From positions 1 to 35,232 of the forward strand of contig JAJFVH010000050.1 in the NCBI GenBank assembly GCA_021371875.1: DNA of 35,232 nucleotides. The letters are read 5' to 3'. Positions 1-7,358 of this stretch are shown here, one piece after another. Both the position numbers and the translations under genes were made by a program. This DNA is from Bacteroidales bacterium. Its GTDB lineage: Bacteria > Bacteroidota > Bacteroidia > Bacteroidales > Paludibacteraceae. Positions within the stretch are counted from its first letter, which is position 1; every line of letters begins with the position of its first letter. The notes beneath the pieces are model-generated. The model worked only from the letters and a program-made list of their open reading frames with translations. It was not told the DNA's origin and made no database searches.

Positions 1-5
1 CTGAC

Positions 6-131
6 CAATATATCAATTCCGCGTATCAGTATATCAATTCCTCGTATCAGTATAGTAATTCCTCGTATCAGTATAGCAATTCCGCTCATCAGTATTTATG
101 TTTCGCTTATCAGTATATTCAGTAAATTGTG
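6..131. repeat. 21-bp tandem repeat array, about five units plus a decayed sixth
   Basis: Units start at 6, 27, 48, 69 and 90, all exactly 21 bp, with a degenerate sixth at 111-131. The core is CAGTATATCAATTCCTCGTAT, with drift increasing to the right. Because 21 is a multiple of three, the array is open in some frames on both strands; the forward frame from base 1 gives a 7-residue repeat of the type ISIPRIS and stays open to about 171. There are no spacers, so it is not CRISPR. It may be the degenerating edge of a longer array starting outside the window. Whether it is coding is unknown. Confidence 0.8.
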
Positions 132-484
132 TCAGCAAAGGGAAACATTTGAAAAACAACACAGCCTTTGATCGGAACTCACGTTCGGATGCAAAGGCCG
201 TAAGCTATTTCAAGACTGCACGAATTGATATAGTACCAATATTCTGCATTGAAGCAGGGATGTTTTTTGTAATTTTACTTAACAGGCAGGAGGATTCACG
301 GGAGATTTCGTGAAACAGAAAATTCCGTGATGGACTTTCGAAGCGGGATGAAAGTTTCATAGGACGAGAGGATTACAGGTTTATGCCTGCAAAAATAATA
401 AAGATATCAGAAATAAAAGCACGAAAATAAATTATTTAAAAATTATTTTAAAATAATTTTCGTGCTGATATGCAAAGTATCCTA
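132..484. other. Intergenic stretch with no convincing gene; one strong AT-rich hairpin
   Basis: No open frame here looks like a protein. The main structure is an inverted repeat at about 418-466 whose ends are AGCACGAAAAT and ATTTTCGTGCT around an A/T-only centre. It could end transcription on either strand or be a decayed mobile element. A smaller hairpin (TTCACG ... CGTGAA) lies at 295-314. Confidence 0.5.
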
Positions 485-485
485 A

Positions 486-649
486 TTCTACTTTGACAGA
501 TTAAAATCAGTAAAATTGTGCGTTTCTTTTTTCGGTTTATTTTCAAGACTATTCCATACTTTTATGTTTCCAAACCTGTCAGATTTTTGAAATCTGACAG
601 GTTTAAACAGACAATAAAACTACAATGAAAATAATGTGTCAAAGTAGAA
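486..649. repeat. Small element bounded by 13-bp inverted repeats
   Basis: TTCTACTTTGACA at 486-498 is mirrored by TGTCAAAGTAGAA at 637-649. Inside is a perfect 14-bp stem, AAACCTGTCAGATT (572-585) with AATCTGACAGGTTT (591-604). The sequence has no coding potential. The same terminal sequence bounds the next element, so this looks like a non-autonomous MITE-like unit. The mobilising enzyme is not in the window. Confidence 0.6.
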
Positions 650-680
650 CTAACGAGTGGAATTATTGCTTTTAAGTTAG

Positions 681-887
681 TTCTACTTTGACAGATTGAT
701 TATATGTCGTCCCTCCGGGATTTTAAGGGTTATTTGTCTCCCTGTTTTTACCAATATGCTCGTGCCCACGGCACTTTTTTAACCTCGTAGAGCTTTGATA
801 TTGGTAAAAAATAAGTACAATGCCTACATGCAAAGTCCCGTAAGGGGACGTGATATATCTATCAATTTCTAATCTGTCAAAGTAGAA
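681..887. repeat. Nested inverted-repeat element overlapping the 3' end of the acyltransferase gene
   Basis: The ends are a perfect 17-bp inverted repeat, TTCTACTTTGACAGATT (681-697) and AATCTGTCAAAGTAGAA (871-887). Inside is an imperfect inverted pair at 701-724 and 832-857, and inside that a perfect 13-bp pair, TTTTTACCAATAT (745-757) and ATATTGGTAAAAA (798-810). Between the two neighbouring elements, 637-654 and 676-693 also form a perfect 18-bp stem. The right end runs into the acyltransferase frame and supplies its last codons and TGA stop (877-879). Short ORFs within it appear to be by-products of the repeat. Confidence 0.7.
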
Positions 888-2028
888 TTGCCTGTAAATA
901 GTTAACCAACGGATTGGCGTACATTTCAAGCAGTTTCTTCCTCAGAAAATCAACATCTTTATCCGCCAATTCTATTTTTTGAATCTGCTTTTCGAGGTAA
1001 CGTTCAAAATCAAGTCGTTCCATCATGCTGTATTCTTTTGTGAAACGATCGGTGTTATTGAGCAAATCGTAAGCCACCTTGTTAATCGGGAAAATTGTAT
1101 AATTGCCGTGAATGCGACGATCGATCAGGCCGGCGGTGCGACTGATTAATTCGTTTCTGTTATGTATTTCGGAACCGAGCTGCTTCAATTCGTCGTTAAT
1201 ATCACCCGTAACAGCATAAACCACCTTCCCTTTGTAACCCATTACGCCGGTTTGCATATTGATTAAATCGTCCTGCGGTTGTTTTTTATAATCAGGATTA
1301 TCGCGTTTTTGCTGGAATTCTTTGGCTTTCAGAAAATCGCAGGGGTCATATTCGTACGAGATACTTAGAGGGCAGATATTTAACCGGGAAAGATTGGTTA
1401 CAAAATCGGCATTTCCATACATAGCGAGCATTTTGAGTAAACTTTCCTGAGTCTGGTCGTTGGCATCCTTAGCCCGTCCTTCGCGTTGAGCCAACCAGAT
1501 GGATTGTTGTTTTTCGCTGAGGGTGTAGGCAATATAAGCCGACAGCCGTTGCGAGCTTTCGAGCATTTGGCGGGCGCTCAACCCGCGTTTCACGATAAAG
1601 CTTTTGTTCACGCGTACTAATTCTTCTATCCACGGGAAAAGGAGCAAATTATCGCCAATGGCAATTTCGACGGTGTCCATTTCCTTCTCGATCAATTTGG
1701 CACAAAAAAAAGCCGCATCGAGGATGATATCCCTATGATTTGAAATATAAAGATAGGGTTTTGTCGTATCGATATTCTCCAACCCTATCAAATCTATACC
1801 TTTGGTCAGGTTCGCTTCAAGGTTCTGTAAAAACGGGATGATAAAACCTTTTTGAAACTCATAAGTAGAAGTATAACCTGCCAGCCGTTCTTTAATCACA
1901 TCTTTGGGCAATAAAGGATAAACCGTGCTGGCAACTTTCATAAACTGCTTTTCGTTGCTTAGGCGTTCCAATGCCTCGTGTATTTCATGGTTGTAATAAC
2001 AACGTATTTCATCAAATTCGGTATTCAT
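877..2028 (-). CDS. PlsC-like 1-acyl-glycerol-3-phosphate acyltransferase family protein
   Basis: This 383-residue protein has the look of the glycerolipid acyltransferase family, which transfers acyl groups to (lyso)phosphatidate at the membrane. The likely active-site block is YISNHRDIILDAAFF (about residues 70-84). It resembles the HX4D motif, but the spacing from His to the last Asp is one residue longer than canonical. An FIVKRGL block and a QREGRAKD block follow, matching the usual order of family motifs II and III. The frame opens at 2100, but the ATG at 2028 (MNTEFDEIR) is preferred because the 24 extra residues look non-coding. It lies downstream of cdsA on the same strand, which suits phospholipid synthesis. 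Its last residues and stop come from the adjacent repeat element, so the native C-terminus may have been altered. The exact acyl acceptor is not certain. Confidence 0.75.
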   Translation of the reverse strand: MNTEFDEIRCYYNHEIHEALERLSNEKQFMKVASTVYPLLPKDVIKERLAGYTSTYEFQKGFIIPFLQNLEANLTKGIDLIGLENIDTTKPYLYISNHRDIILDAAFFCAKLIEKEMDTVEIAIGDNLLLFPWIEELVRVNKSFIVKRGLSARQMLESSQRLSAYIAYTLSEKQQSIWLAQREGRAKDANDQTQESLLKMLAMYGNADFVTNLSRLNICPLSISYEYDPCDFLKAKEFQQKRDNPDYKKQPQDDLINMQTGVMGYKGKVVYAVTGDINDELKQLGSEIHNRNELISRTAGLIDRRIHGNYTIFPINKVAYDLLNNTDRFTKEYSMMERLDFERYLEKQIQKIELADKDVDFLRKKLLEMYANPLVNYLQAILL

Positions 2029-2121
2029 GGTTCGTATATATTTTGTTTTTATTAACGAAAAAAACCCAATGTTCTGAGAGTCGTACAAGCGTTTAGCCAA
2101 CTTGGTCTGACGGGTAATAAG

Positions 2122-2940
2122 TTATTTGAAAAGAAAACTCAGGTAAATAAAAATAACAGGCGCAGCCAGCAACATACTGTCGAAGCGGTCGAGCAAGCCG
2201 CCATGCCCCGGAATGGCATTTCCTGAATCCTTGACCTCCACGGTACGTTTCATGAGCGATTCGATCAAGTCGCCAAAAGTACCGAAAATTACAATTATTT
2301 CGGAAAACAACAACCATTGGACAAGCGAGATTTCAGGAATAATAAGGGAGAAAACATAACCCGATGCCAAGGCGGCCAATGCTCCGCCCAAAAAGCCCTC
2401 CCACGATTTTTTGGGCGAAACGCGTTCGAACAACCGGTGCTTACCGAATGTAATTCCAACTAAATAAGCGCCGGTATCGTTTACCCAGATAGTTGCAAAA
2501 ACGGCAAGCAGAATTAACGGCTTATATTGAGCATCGTCGATAAATGCAATAAAGTTGAGTAACGAAAACGGCAACGCAATAAACGCCTGGCCAAGTATAA
2601 AATAAGCCCAGTTGTGCAAAGGGTTTTTCTTTTTTAAGAACAATTCGGTTACCAACACTACCACAATATAAAATCCATACACCGAAAAAATGGGATAACG
2701 AATCACATCCGAAGCATGTAAAAACGATGTGACGAAAAGTAAAACGGCGCCTATCACTCCAATCCACGAATTAACGGTAACATCCGACTGGTAATTGGTG
2801 AGCCTGTGAAATTCTCTGATCGTCAATCCTGAAATTACAGCAAAAACTGCGGCAAAAGCATAAGCATCGAACAGGATCGACCCGGCTACCAGCGCCACAA
2901 AAAAAGCTCCGCTTAGGGTCCGTTTTACAAAATTATTCAT
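2122..2940 (-). CDS. cdsA: Phosphatidate cytidylyltransferase (CDP-diacylglycerol synthase)
   Basis: This inner-membrane enzyme makes CDP-diacylglycerol from phosphatidate and CTP, the branch point to phosphatidylethanolamine and anionic lipids. The 272-residue protein is mostly hydrophobic with multiple membrane segments. Near the C-terminus it carries the CTP_transf_1 signature: SLMKRTVEVKDSGN followed by IPGHGGLLDRFDS (about residues 228-254), with the conserved K-D and H-G-G...D-R-x-D residues. Length is typical. In Bacteroidota cdsA commonly sits near ftsH and a LUD gene, as here. The acyltransferase gene follows by 93 bp on the same strand, so the two may be cotranscribed. Confidence 0.95.
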   Translation of the reverse strand: MNNFVKRTLSGAFFVALVAGSILFDAYAFAAVFAVISGLTIREFHRLTNYQSDVTVNSWIGVIGAVLLFVTSFLHASDVIRYPIFSVYGFYIVVVLVTELFLKKKNPLHNWAYFILGQAFIALPFSLLNFIAFIDDAQYKPLILLAVFATIWVNDTGAYLVGITFGKHRLFERVSPKKSWEGFLGGALAALASGYVFSLIIPEISLVQWLLFSEIIVIFGTFGDLIESLMKRTVEVKDSGNAIPGHGGLLDRFDSMLLAAPVIFIYLSFLFK

Positions 2941-2986
2941 GTGTGTTTATCTAATTTACAGTAACGAATAAGCAAAATGCAACTTG

Positions 2987-3889
2987 TTAATTTGCTTTAA
3001 GCAATTGCATAATCTCATCCAATTTAGGAGACAAAATGATTTCCGTTCTACGGTTTTGTGCCCTGCCTTCGGACGTAGTGTTTGTTGCTCTTGGCGAAAA
3101 CTCACCTTTCCCCGAAGCAGTCAGTCGGGTTGGCGGCACTTTATATTCATCGGTCAGAATGTGAACGATTGAAATGGAACGCGCCACACTTAAATCCCAG
3201 TTGTCGCGATACAAAGCCGTTTTAATCGGGATATTGTCGGTATGCCCTTCAACCAGAATGTCAATGTCGGCGTTTTTATTCAACACATCGGCCAAAACCC
3301 TGATCGCTTCCATCCCTTTTGTTTCAACAGCTGCACTCCCCGATTTAAAAAGCAATTTATCCGACATCGAAACATAAACTTTTCCGTTTTTTATCTCCAC
3401 CGAGAGTTCATCCGATTTGAATCCCAGCAAAGCATCGCGCAATGTGGAATTCAACCGTTTCGTAACAGAATCCTGATGGGCAATCACTTTCTGTAATTCA
3501 TGCAACGCGCTCTCCCTGTCGAACAGCAATTTCTCTTTGGACGATAACTCATCCGATTTTTGTTTAAGTACCAGGTTATATTGTTCCGATTGCGATAGAT
3601 TCGTATTCATCAAATCGTTATATTGTTGTTCCAGTTGATTGAACTTTAAATTTCCATCCACGATATTTTTATTTAAACCGGACACTTCTACATTGAGTTC
3701 GGCAATACGATTTTCCCTGTCTGCTAAAGTAGTACAAAGCGAATCGCGTTCGTCAATAACAACCTGAAAAGCTTTCGGAATAAAAAGTTTTTTGGCAGGT
3801 TTTTGTTCACCGCATTTATATATCGGTTTGCACGAAAACATCATCGTGGCAACCACAAAACAAGCTAAAGATATTTTTAGAAGTTTCAT
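2987..3889 (-). CDS. OmpA-family outer-membrane lipoprotein with coiled coil
   Basis: The 300-residue protein starts with a lipoprotein signal peptide (lipobox MFSC, Cys20). A heptad-rich coiled coil of about 110 residues follows (roughly 45-155), then an OmpA/MotB C-terminal peptidoglycan-binding domain (about 165-290). The domain shows LLFKSGSA, VEGHTDNIP and the N-R-R-T-E-I signature near the end. It probably anchors the outer membrane to the cell wall. It differs from Pal in its long coiled coil, and from MotB in having a lipoprotein signal rather than a proton-channel helix. It is separated from the LUD gene by about 200 bp containing a possible promoter, so it may be transcribed independently. 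No specific partner is evident. Confidence 0.85.
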   Translation of the reverse strand: MKLLKISLACFVVATMMFSCKPIYKCGEQKPAKKLFIPKAFQVVIDERDSLCTTLADRENRIAELNVEVSGLNKNIVDGNLKFNQLEQQYNDLMNTNLSQSEQYNLVLKQKSDELSSKEKLLFDRESALHELQKVIAHQDSVTKRLNSTLRDALLGFKSDELSVEIKNGKVYVSMSDKLLFKSGSAAVETKGMEAIRVLADVLNKNADIDILVEGHTDNIPIKTALYRDNWDLSVARSISIVHILTDEYKVPPTRLTASGKGEFSPRATNTTSEGRAQNRRTEIILSPKLDEIMQLLKAN

Positions 3890-3926
3890 GTGTAAATAAT
3901 TGTTTTTTAAAGGTCACATGGAACTC

Positions 3927-3946
3927 GTCTCGCCTTTGGCGTAGAC
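3927..3946. repeat. Imperfect GTCTCGCC hairpin, copy 1
   Basis: GTCTCGCC-TTT-GGCG(T)AGAC is an imperfect stem-loop in the leader of the OmpA-type gene, flanked by direct ACTCGT repeats. A closely related perfect version is at 10689-10711, pointing to a small dispersed palindrome family. Confidence 0.6.
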
Positions 3947-4073
3947 TCGTTTCATATAAATAATTGTTATTCAATAGGATTTTGATAAATAAAAACACTA
4001 TTGCCAAAAGGCAAAAAACAAGAACAGAAAAGAACGCGTGTCAACAGGCACATTCCTGATTTTAAATTATACG

Positions 4074-4081
4074 CAAAGATA
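4074..4081 (-). promoter_or_regulatory. Candidate -7 box for the OmpA-type lipoprotein gene
   Basis: TATCTTTG on the minus strand matches the Bacteroidota -7 consensus TAnnTTTG. It lies just after the LUD stop codon. A TTTG 17 bp upstream is slightly too close for a standard -33 element. If used, it gives a leader of about 180 nt containing the hairpin at 3927-3946. Confidence 0.4.
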
Positions 4082-4089
4082 ACAAAACT

Positions 4090-4725
4090 TTAGATTTTCA
4101 AAAGGAAAACCACCAATTCTTTTGGTCCGTGAGCGCCGAGAACCAATGTTTTTTCTATATCGGCGGTACGGCTTGGGCCGGTAATGGTGGTAATGGCGGA
4201 TGGCAGCTGATTGCCATATTTTTGAGCCATTGCTTTCAAAGCATCCTCGGGATAATCAACTAACTGGTTGGTGTTGGCAAGAATGATATGAATGGGTGGA
4301 AAAACATTCATTTGACGGCCCGAGGCTCCGGCTGAAGTTACAAGAACACTTCCTGTACGAGCCACCAAAAACTCACAAGAAGTTATTCCTGCCTGCATAG
4401 TTTCAAAATCACTTTCGAGATTTGTACAGGCTATATCATTAGCGGTAAGAATTTCACGTATCGCATTATCGCGACAATATAAGGCGGGAAGTTGTTTTTC
4501 TTCGATAAATAGCTTTAATCTGTCAATCAAACCGGACTTGTTTTCGCAAACAATGCACCGACCGCTTATAGCTTCAAGCTCGGTTTTGAAACAAGTAAGT
4601 ACATCAGGCAAAACAGGCTTATAAATATCATTGTTGTTTATCGTTTGCACAGAAATTGCAGCAGTCCGGCGGTGGCGGACTGCTGCAATTTTGTTTAATA
4701 TTTCCTGTCTCGACTTGTCTGACAT
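4090..4725 (-). CDS. LUD-domain protein (LutC/YkgG family)
   Basis: This 211-residue protein belongs to the LUD family, related to LutC of the lactate-utilisation complex LutABC. The family C-terminal block is clear (TGPSRTADIEKTLVLGAHGP, then a short hydrophobic tail), as is the central ARTGSVLVTSAGASGR region. No lutA or lutB lies nearby. Instead the gene starts 5 bp after the ftsH stop codon on the same strand, a linkage known in Bacteroidota. A role in lactate oxidation therefore cannot be assumed. Codons 10-22 lie within a perfect 16-bp inverted repeat, unusual for coding DNA. Confidence 0.85.
   Translation of the reverse strand: MSDKSRQEILNKIAAVRHRRTAAISVQTINNNDIYKPVLPDVLTCFKTELEAISGRCIVCENKSGLIDRLKLFIEEKQLPALYCRDNAIREILTANDIACTNLESDFETMQAGITSCEFLVARTGSVLVTSAGASGRQMNVFPPIHIILANTNQLVDYPEDALKAMAQKYGNQLPSAITTITGPSRTADIEKTLVLGAHGPKELVVFLLKI
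4653..4691. repeat. Perfect 16-bp inverted repeat inside the LUD coding region
   Basis: AAATTGCAGCAGTCCG (4653-4668) pairs exactly with CGGACTGCTGCAATTT (4676-4691) around a 7-nt loop. It spans about codons 10-24 of the LUD gene (residues KIAAVRHRRTAAI) and stays in frame. On the mRNA it would form a very stable hairpin about 35 nt after the start codon. Confidence 0.9.
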
Positions 4726-4730
4726 GAGCC

Positions 4731-6746
4731 TTAGGAGTTTATCTCTTTTTTCTTTTCAGGTTCGGATAGCGCTTCAAGTTTCGGGGTTTCCCCTAAAATA
4801 TCTGAGCCCCCGTTCTGCGCCATTAATTCATCCTGGCGCGAAGTCCACCGGCGTTTTCCGAAAATCTTCTCCAGGTCTTCGGCGAAAATCACTTCCCGCT
4901 CAATCAGCAATTCGGCTAACCGGTTATGTCCGGCAGCGTTATCACGTAAAATCTGTTTGGCGTGTTCGTACTCCGAAGCTACGATTTGCTTGGCTTCTTC
5001 ATCAATCAGTTCGGCGGTTTTTTCGCTGTAAGGTTTGGTAAATCCGTAATCCGAATTCCCTGTCGAATCGTAATAACTCATATTGGGCAATCTTTCGCTC
5101 ATTCCGAAATAAGCTACCATGGCATAGGCCCGTTTGGTTACACGTTCCAAGTCGTTGATTGCGCCTGTCGAAATCTGGTTCAGGAACACTTCCTCGGCAG
5201 CACGGCCTCCCAGTGTTGAACACATTTCATCCAAGATGTGATCGCGATTGGTCAATTGACGTTCCTCAGGTAAATACCAGGCGGCGCCCAAGGCTTCACC
5301 ACGGGGTACAATCGTTACTTTAACCAAAGGATTGGCATGTTCGAGCATCCAACTGATTGTGGCATGTCCGGCCTCGTGATAGGCGATTGATTTTTTCTCA
5401 GATTGAGTGGTTATTTTTGTTTTCTTTTCCAAACCACCAACAATCCTGTCGACAGCATCGAGAAAATCTTGTTTCTCAACGAAAGATTTATTTTTACGGG
5501 CGGCAATCAACGCAGCTTCGTTACAAACATTGGCAATATCGGCGCCCGAAAATCCCGGAGTTTGTTTAGCAAGGAAATTGACATCAACTGTTTCGTTGAT
5601 TTTAATCGGACGCAAGTGCACATTGAAAATTTGTTTTCGTTCGTTCACATCCGGTAAGTCTACGTGGATTTGGCGATCGAAACGTCCGGCACGAAGCAAT
5701 GCTTTATCCAGAATATCGGCACGGTTGGTTGCAGCAAGAATAATCACTCCGCTGTTCGACCCGAATCCATCCATTTCTGTCAATAACTGGTTCAGGGTAT
5801 TTTCGCGCTCATCGTTACTGCCCATATTCGGGTTTTTACCACGCGCACGACCCACTGCATCAATTTCGTCGATAAAAATGATACAAGGCGCTTTTTCTTT
5901 AGCCTGACGGAACAAATCGCGTACACGCGACGCTCCCACGCCTACAAACATTTCCACAAAATCGGAACCGGACATCGAGAAAAACGGCACATCGGCTTCG
6001 CCGGCTACGGCTTTTGCCAACAATGTTTTTCCGGTTCCCGGAGGACCTACAAGCAATGCTCCTTTGGGTATTTTACCACCTAATTCGGTGTATTTCGATG
6101 GGTTTTTCAGGAAAGCCACTATTTCTTCAATTTCCTGTTTCGCTTCGGCAAGTCCGGCTACATCTTTGAATGTGATTTTATTTTCAACACTTCCCTTGTC
6201 GAAAAGTTGCGCTTTGGATTTTCCCACATTGAAAATACCGCCGCCACCGCCGCCGCCCATTTGTCCTGCCATCCTCCTGTTCATAAACACAAAGAACAGA
6301 ATGAGCAACAGAAATGGAAGAATACTGTACAGAAAAATATCAATATAATCGCGACTCACTTTATAGTCTACGATTCCTTTGTATACTTTATCTTCTTTGG
6401 CTTTATTGATAAATTTGGAAAATTCCTCGACTGACGGAATGCGTACACTTATCATTCGTTCTTTTTCGTAAAGCTCCGATTTATCACCAAATACTTTTTT
6501 AACTGCTGTTTGGTTGATTTTTGCCGAAAGTGTGTTTTTTGTTGAATAAACATCAATTTTCTCAACGAGCCCTTGTTTTACATATTCTTCGAAGGTTGAA
6601 TATGGAACTTCTTTTATGGGAGCCGCATTATTAAAAAAATATGACCCTATCAGCACAAGTATAATGATACCATAAATCCAGGATACGTTAAACTTGGGCA
6701 TTTTGCCGGTCGGTTTGTTGGGGGTGTTGGGAGTTTTATTTTCCAT
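4731..6746 (-). CDS. ftsH: ATP-dependent zinc metalloprotease FtsH
   Basis: This membrane-anchored AAA+ protease degrades misfolded membrane proteins and short-lived regulators. The 671 residues show: TM1 (about 22-38); a periplasmic domain; TM2 (about 135-156); a Gly7 run (164-170); Walker A GPPGTGKT (234-241); Walker B IIFIDEID (about 289-296); the AAA second region of homology ([20 protein letters not shown]); and the M41 zinc site HEAGH (457-461), with D532 as probable third ligand. Length and order are standard. It follows rsfS by 25 bp and precedes the LUD gene by 5 bp, forming an rsfS-ftsH-LUD operon. The polyglycine linker between TM2 and the AAA domain is longer than in many homologues but keeps the frame. 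Confidence 0.98.
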   Translation of the reverse strand: MENKTPNTPNKPTGKMPKFNVSWIYGIIILVLIGSYFFNNAAPIKEVPYSTFEEYVKQGLVEKIDVYSTKNTLSAKINQTAVKKVFGDKSELYEKERMISVRIPSVEEFSKFINKAKEDKVYKGIVDYKVSRDYIDIFLYSILPFLLLILFFVFMNRRMAGQMGGGGGGGIFNVGKSKAQLFDKGSVENKITFKDVAGLAEAKQEIEEIVAFLKNPSKYTELGGKIPKGALLVGPPGTGKTLLAKAVAGEADVPFFSMSGSDFVEMFVGVGASRVRDLFRQAKEKAPCIIFIDEIDAVGRARGKNPNMGSNDERENTLNQLLTEMDGFGSNSGVIILAATNRADILDKALLRAGRFDRQIHVDLPDVNERKQIFNVHLRPIKINETVDVNFLAKQTPGFSGADIANVCNEAALIAARKNKSFVEKQDFLDAVDRIVGGLEKKTKITTQSEKKSIAYHEAGHATISWMLEHANPLVKVTIVPRGEALGAAWYLPEERQLTNRDHILDEMCSTLGGRAAEEVFLNQISTGAINDLERVTKRAYAMVAYFGMSERLPNMSYYDSTGNSDYGFTKPYSEKTAELIDEEAKQIVASEYEHAKQILRDNAAGHNRLAELLIEREVIFAEDLEKIFGKRRWTSRQDELMAQNGGSDILGETPKLEALSEPEKKKEINS

Positions 6747-6771
6747 TCAATTTTAAATAGATAATTTTATT

Positions 6772-7131
6772 TTAGAGTAAGTTTTCAATTCGTTTTATTT
6801 CGGCATCAGCCCATAAATGTTCGATATCGTAAAATGCACGGGTATGTCGCTGGAAAACGTGAACGATAATTTGTCCGTAATCCATGGCAATCCATTCACA
6901 GTTTTCGAAACCATCAGTGGCATAAGGCTTAATATCGATATGGTCGCGAACCCAATCTTTCACTGATATGGCTACTGAATTAACGTGTACATTCGAATCG
7001 CCTTCGCAAATCACAAAATAACTACAGGGAGCTTCTTTCAGCTTTGTCAGATTCACAATAACTACTTCTTTACCTTTTCTATCTTGTATTCCTTCAACAA
7101 TTTCATTTACTATTTGTTCGTTTTCGATCAT
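6772..7131 (-). CDS. rsfS: Ribosomal silencing factor RsfS
   Basis: This 119-residue protein matches the RsfS/Iojap family, which binds ribosomal protein uL14 and blocks joining of the 30S and 50S subunits when nutrients are scarce. Family features include VIVNLTKLKEAPCSYFVICEG, with the D-x-F-V-I-C segment altered to S-Y-F-V-I-C, and the region WIAMDYGQIIVHVFQ...R.FYDIEHLWADA, which is highly diagnostic. It is the first gene of the rsfS-ftsH-LUD run. The start at 7131 gives a normal family length. Confidence 0.95.
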   Translation of the reverse strand: MIENEQIVNEIVEGIQDRKGKEVVIVNLTKLKEAPCSYFVICEGDSNVHVNSVAISVKDWVRDHIDIKPYATDGFENCEWIAMDYGQIIVHVFQRHTRAFYDIEHLWADAEIKRIENLL

Positions 7132-7189
7132 GCTTTTGTAACAATTAAATTAATGAATCCGACTTGCCGAATATCAGCTAAACAATCAG

Positions 7190-7197
7190 CAAAGATA
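7190..7197 (-). promoter_or_regulatory. Candidate -7 box for the rsfS-ftsH-LUD operon
   Basis: TATCTTTG on the minus strand, 59 bp before the rsfS start, matches TAnnTTTG. No good TTG is seen at the expected -33 distance, so the call rests on the -7 motif alone. Confidence 0.4.
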
Positions 7198-7303
7198 ATC
7201 AAATTCAAGCTAATCCCTATCGCAGGTGTTTTTATTGTTTCACAAAAGTTATACCGTTAATGTGAAAACGGTTTCTACCTCAACTTGTATGACATAATGA
7301 CAT

Positions 7304-7338
7304 AAAAAAACCGATGCAATTGGATGCACCGGTTTTTT
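7304..7338 (-). terminator. Rho-independent terminator of the TPR lipoprotein gene
   Basis: On the minus strand an A-tract leads into ACCGGTGCA, a short loop, and TGCATCGGT followed by seven T's. It starts about 20 bp past the stop codon at 7359. The matching A and T tracts would also let it work on the plus strand. Confidence 0.85.
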
Positions 7339-7358
7339 TGGATAAAATTCAGCCTTAA

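Noticed and set aside
6..131. CRISPR array
   Set aside because: Units are contiguous 21-bp copies with no spacers, and no cas genes are in the window.
98..313. 71-codon plus-strand ORF
   Set aside because: It starts inside the tandem repeat, has no recognisable motif, and composition does not look coding.
723..929. Small minus-strand ORF of 68 codons
   Set aside because: It lies mostly within the inverted-repeat element and is a by-product of the repeat.
2029..2100. Extended N-terminus of the acyltransferase
   Set aside because: The 24 extra residues are not family-like; the ATG at 2028 is a better start.
5407..5907. 166-codon plus-strand ORF
   Set aside because: Entirely antisense to ftsH within the conserved AAA region.
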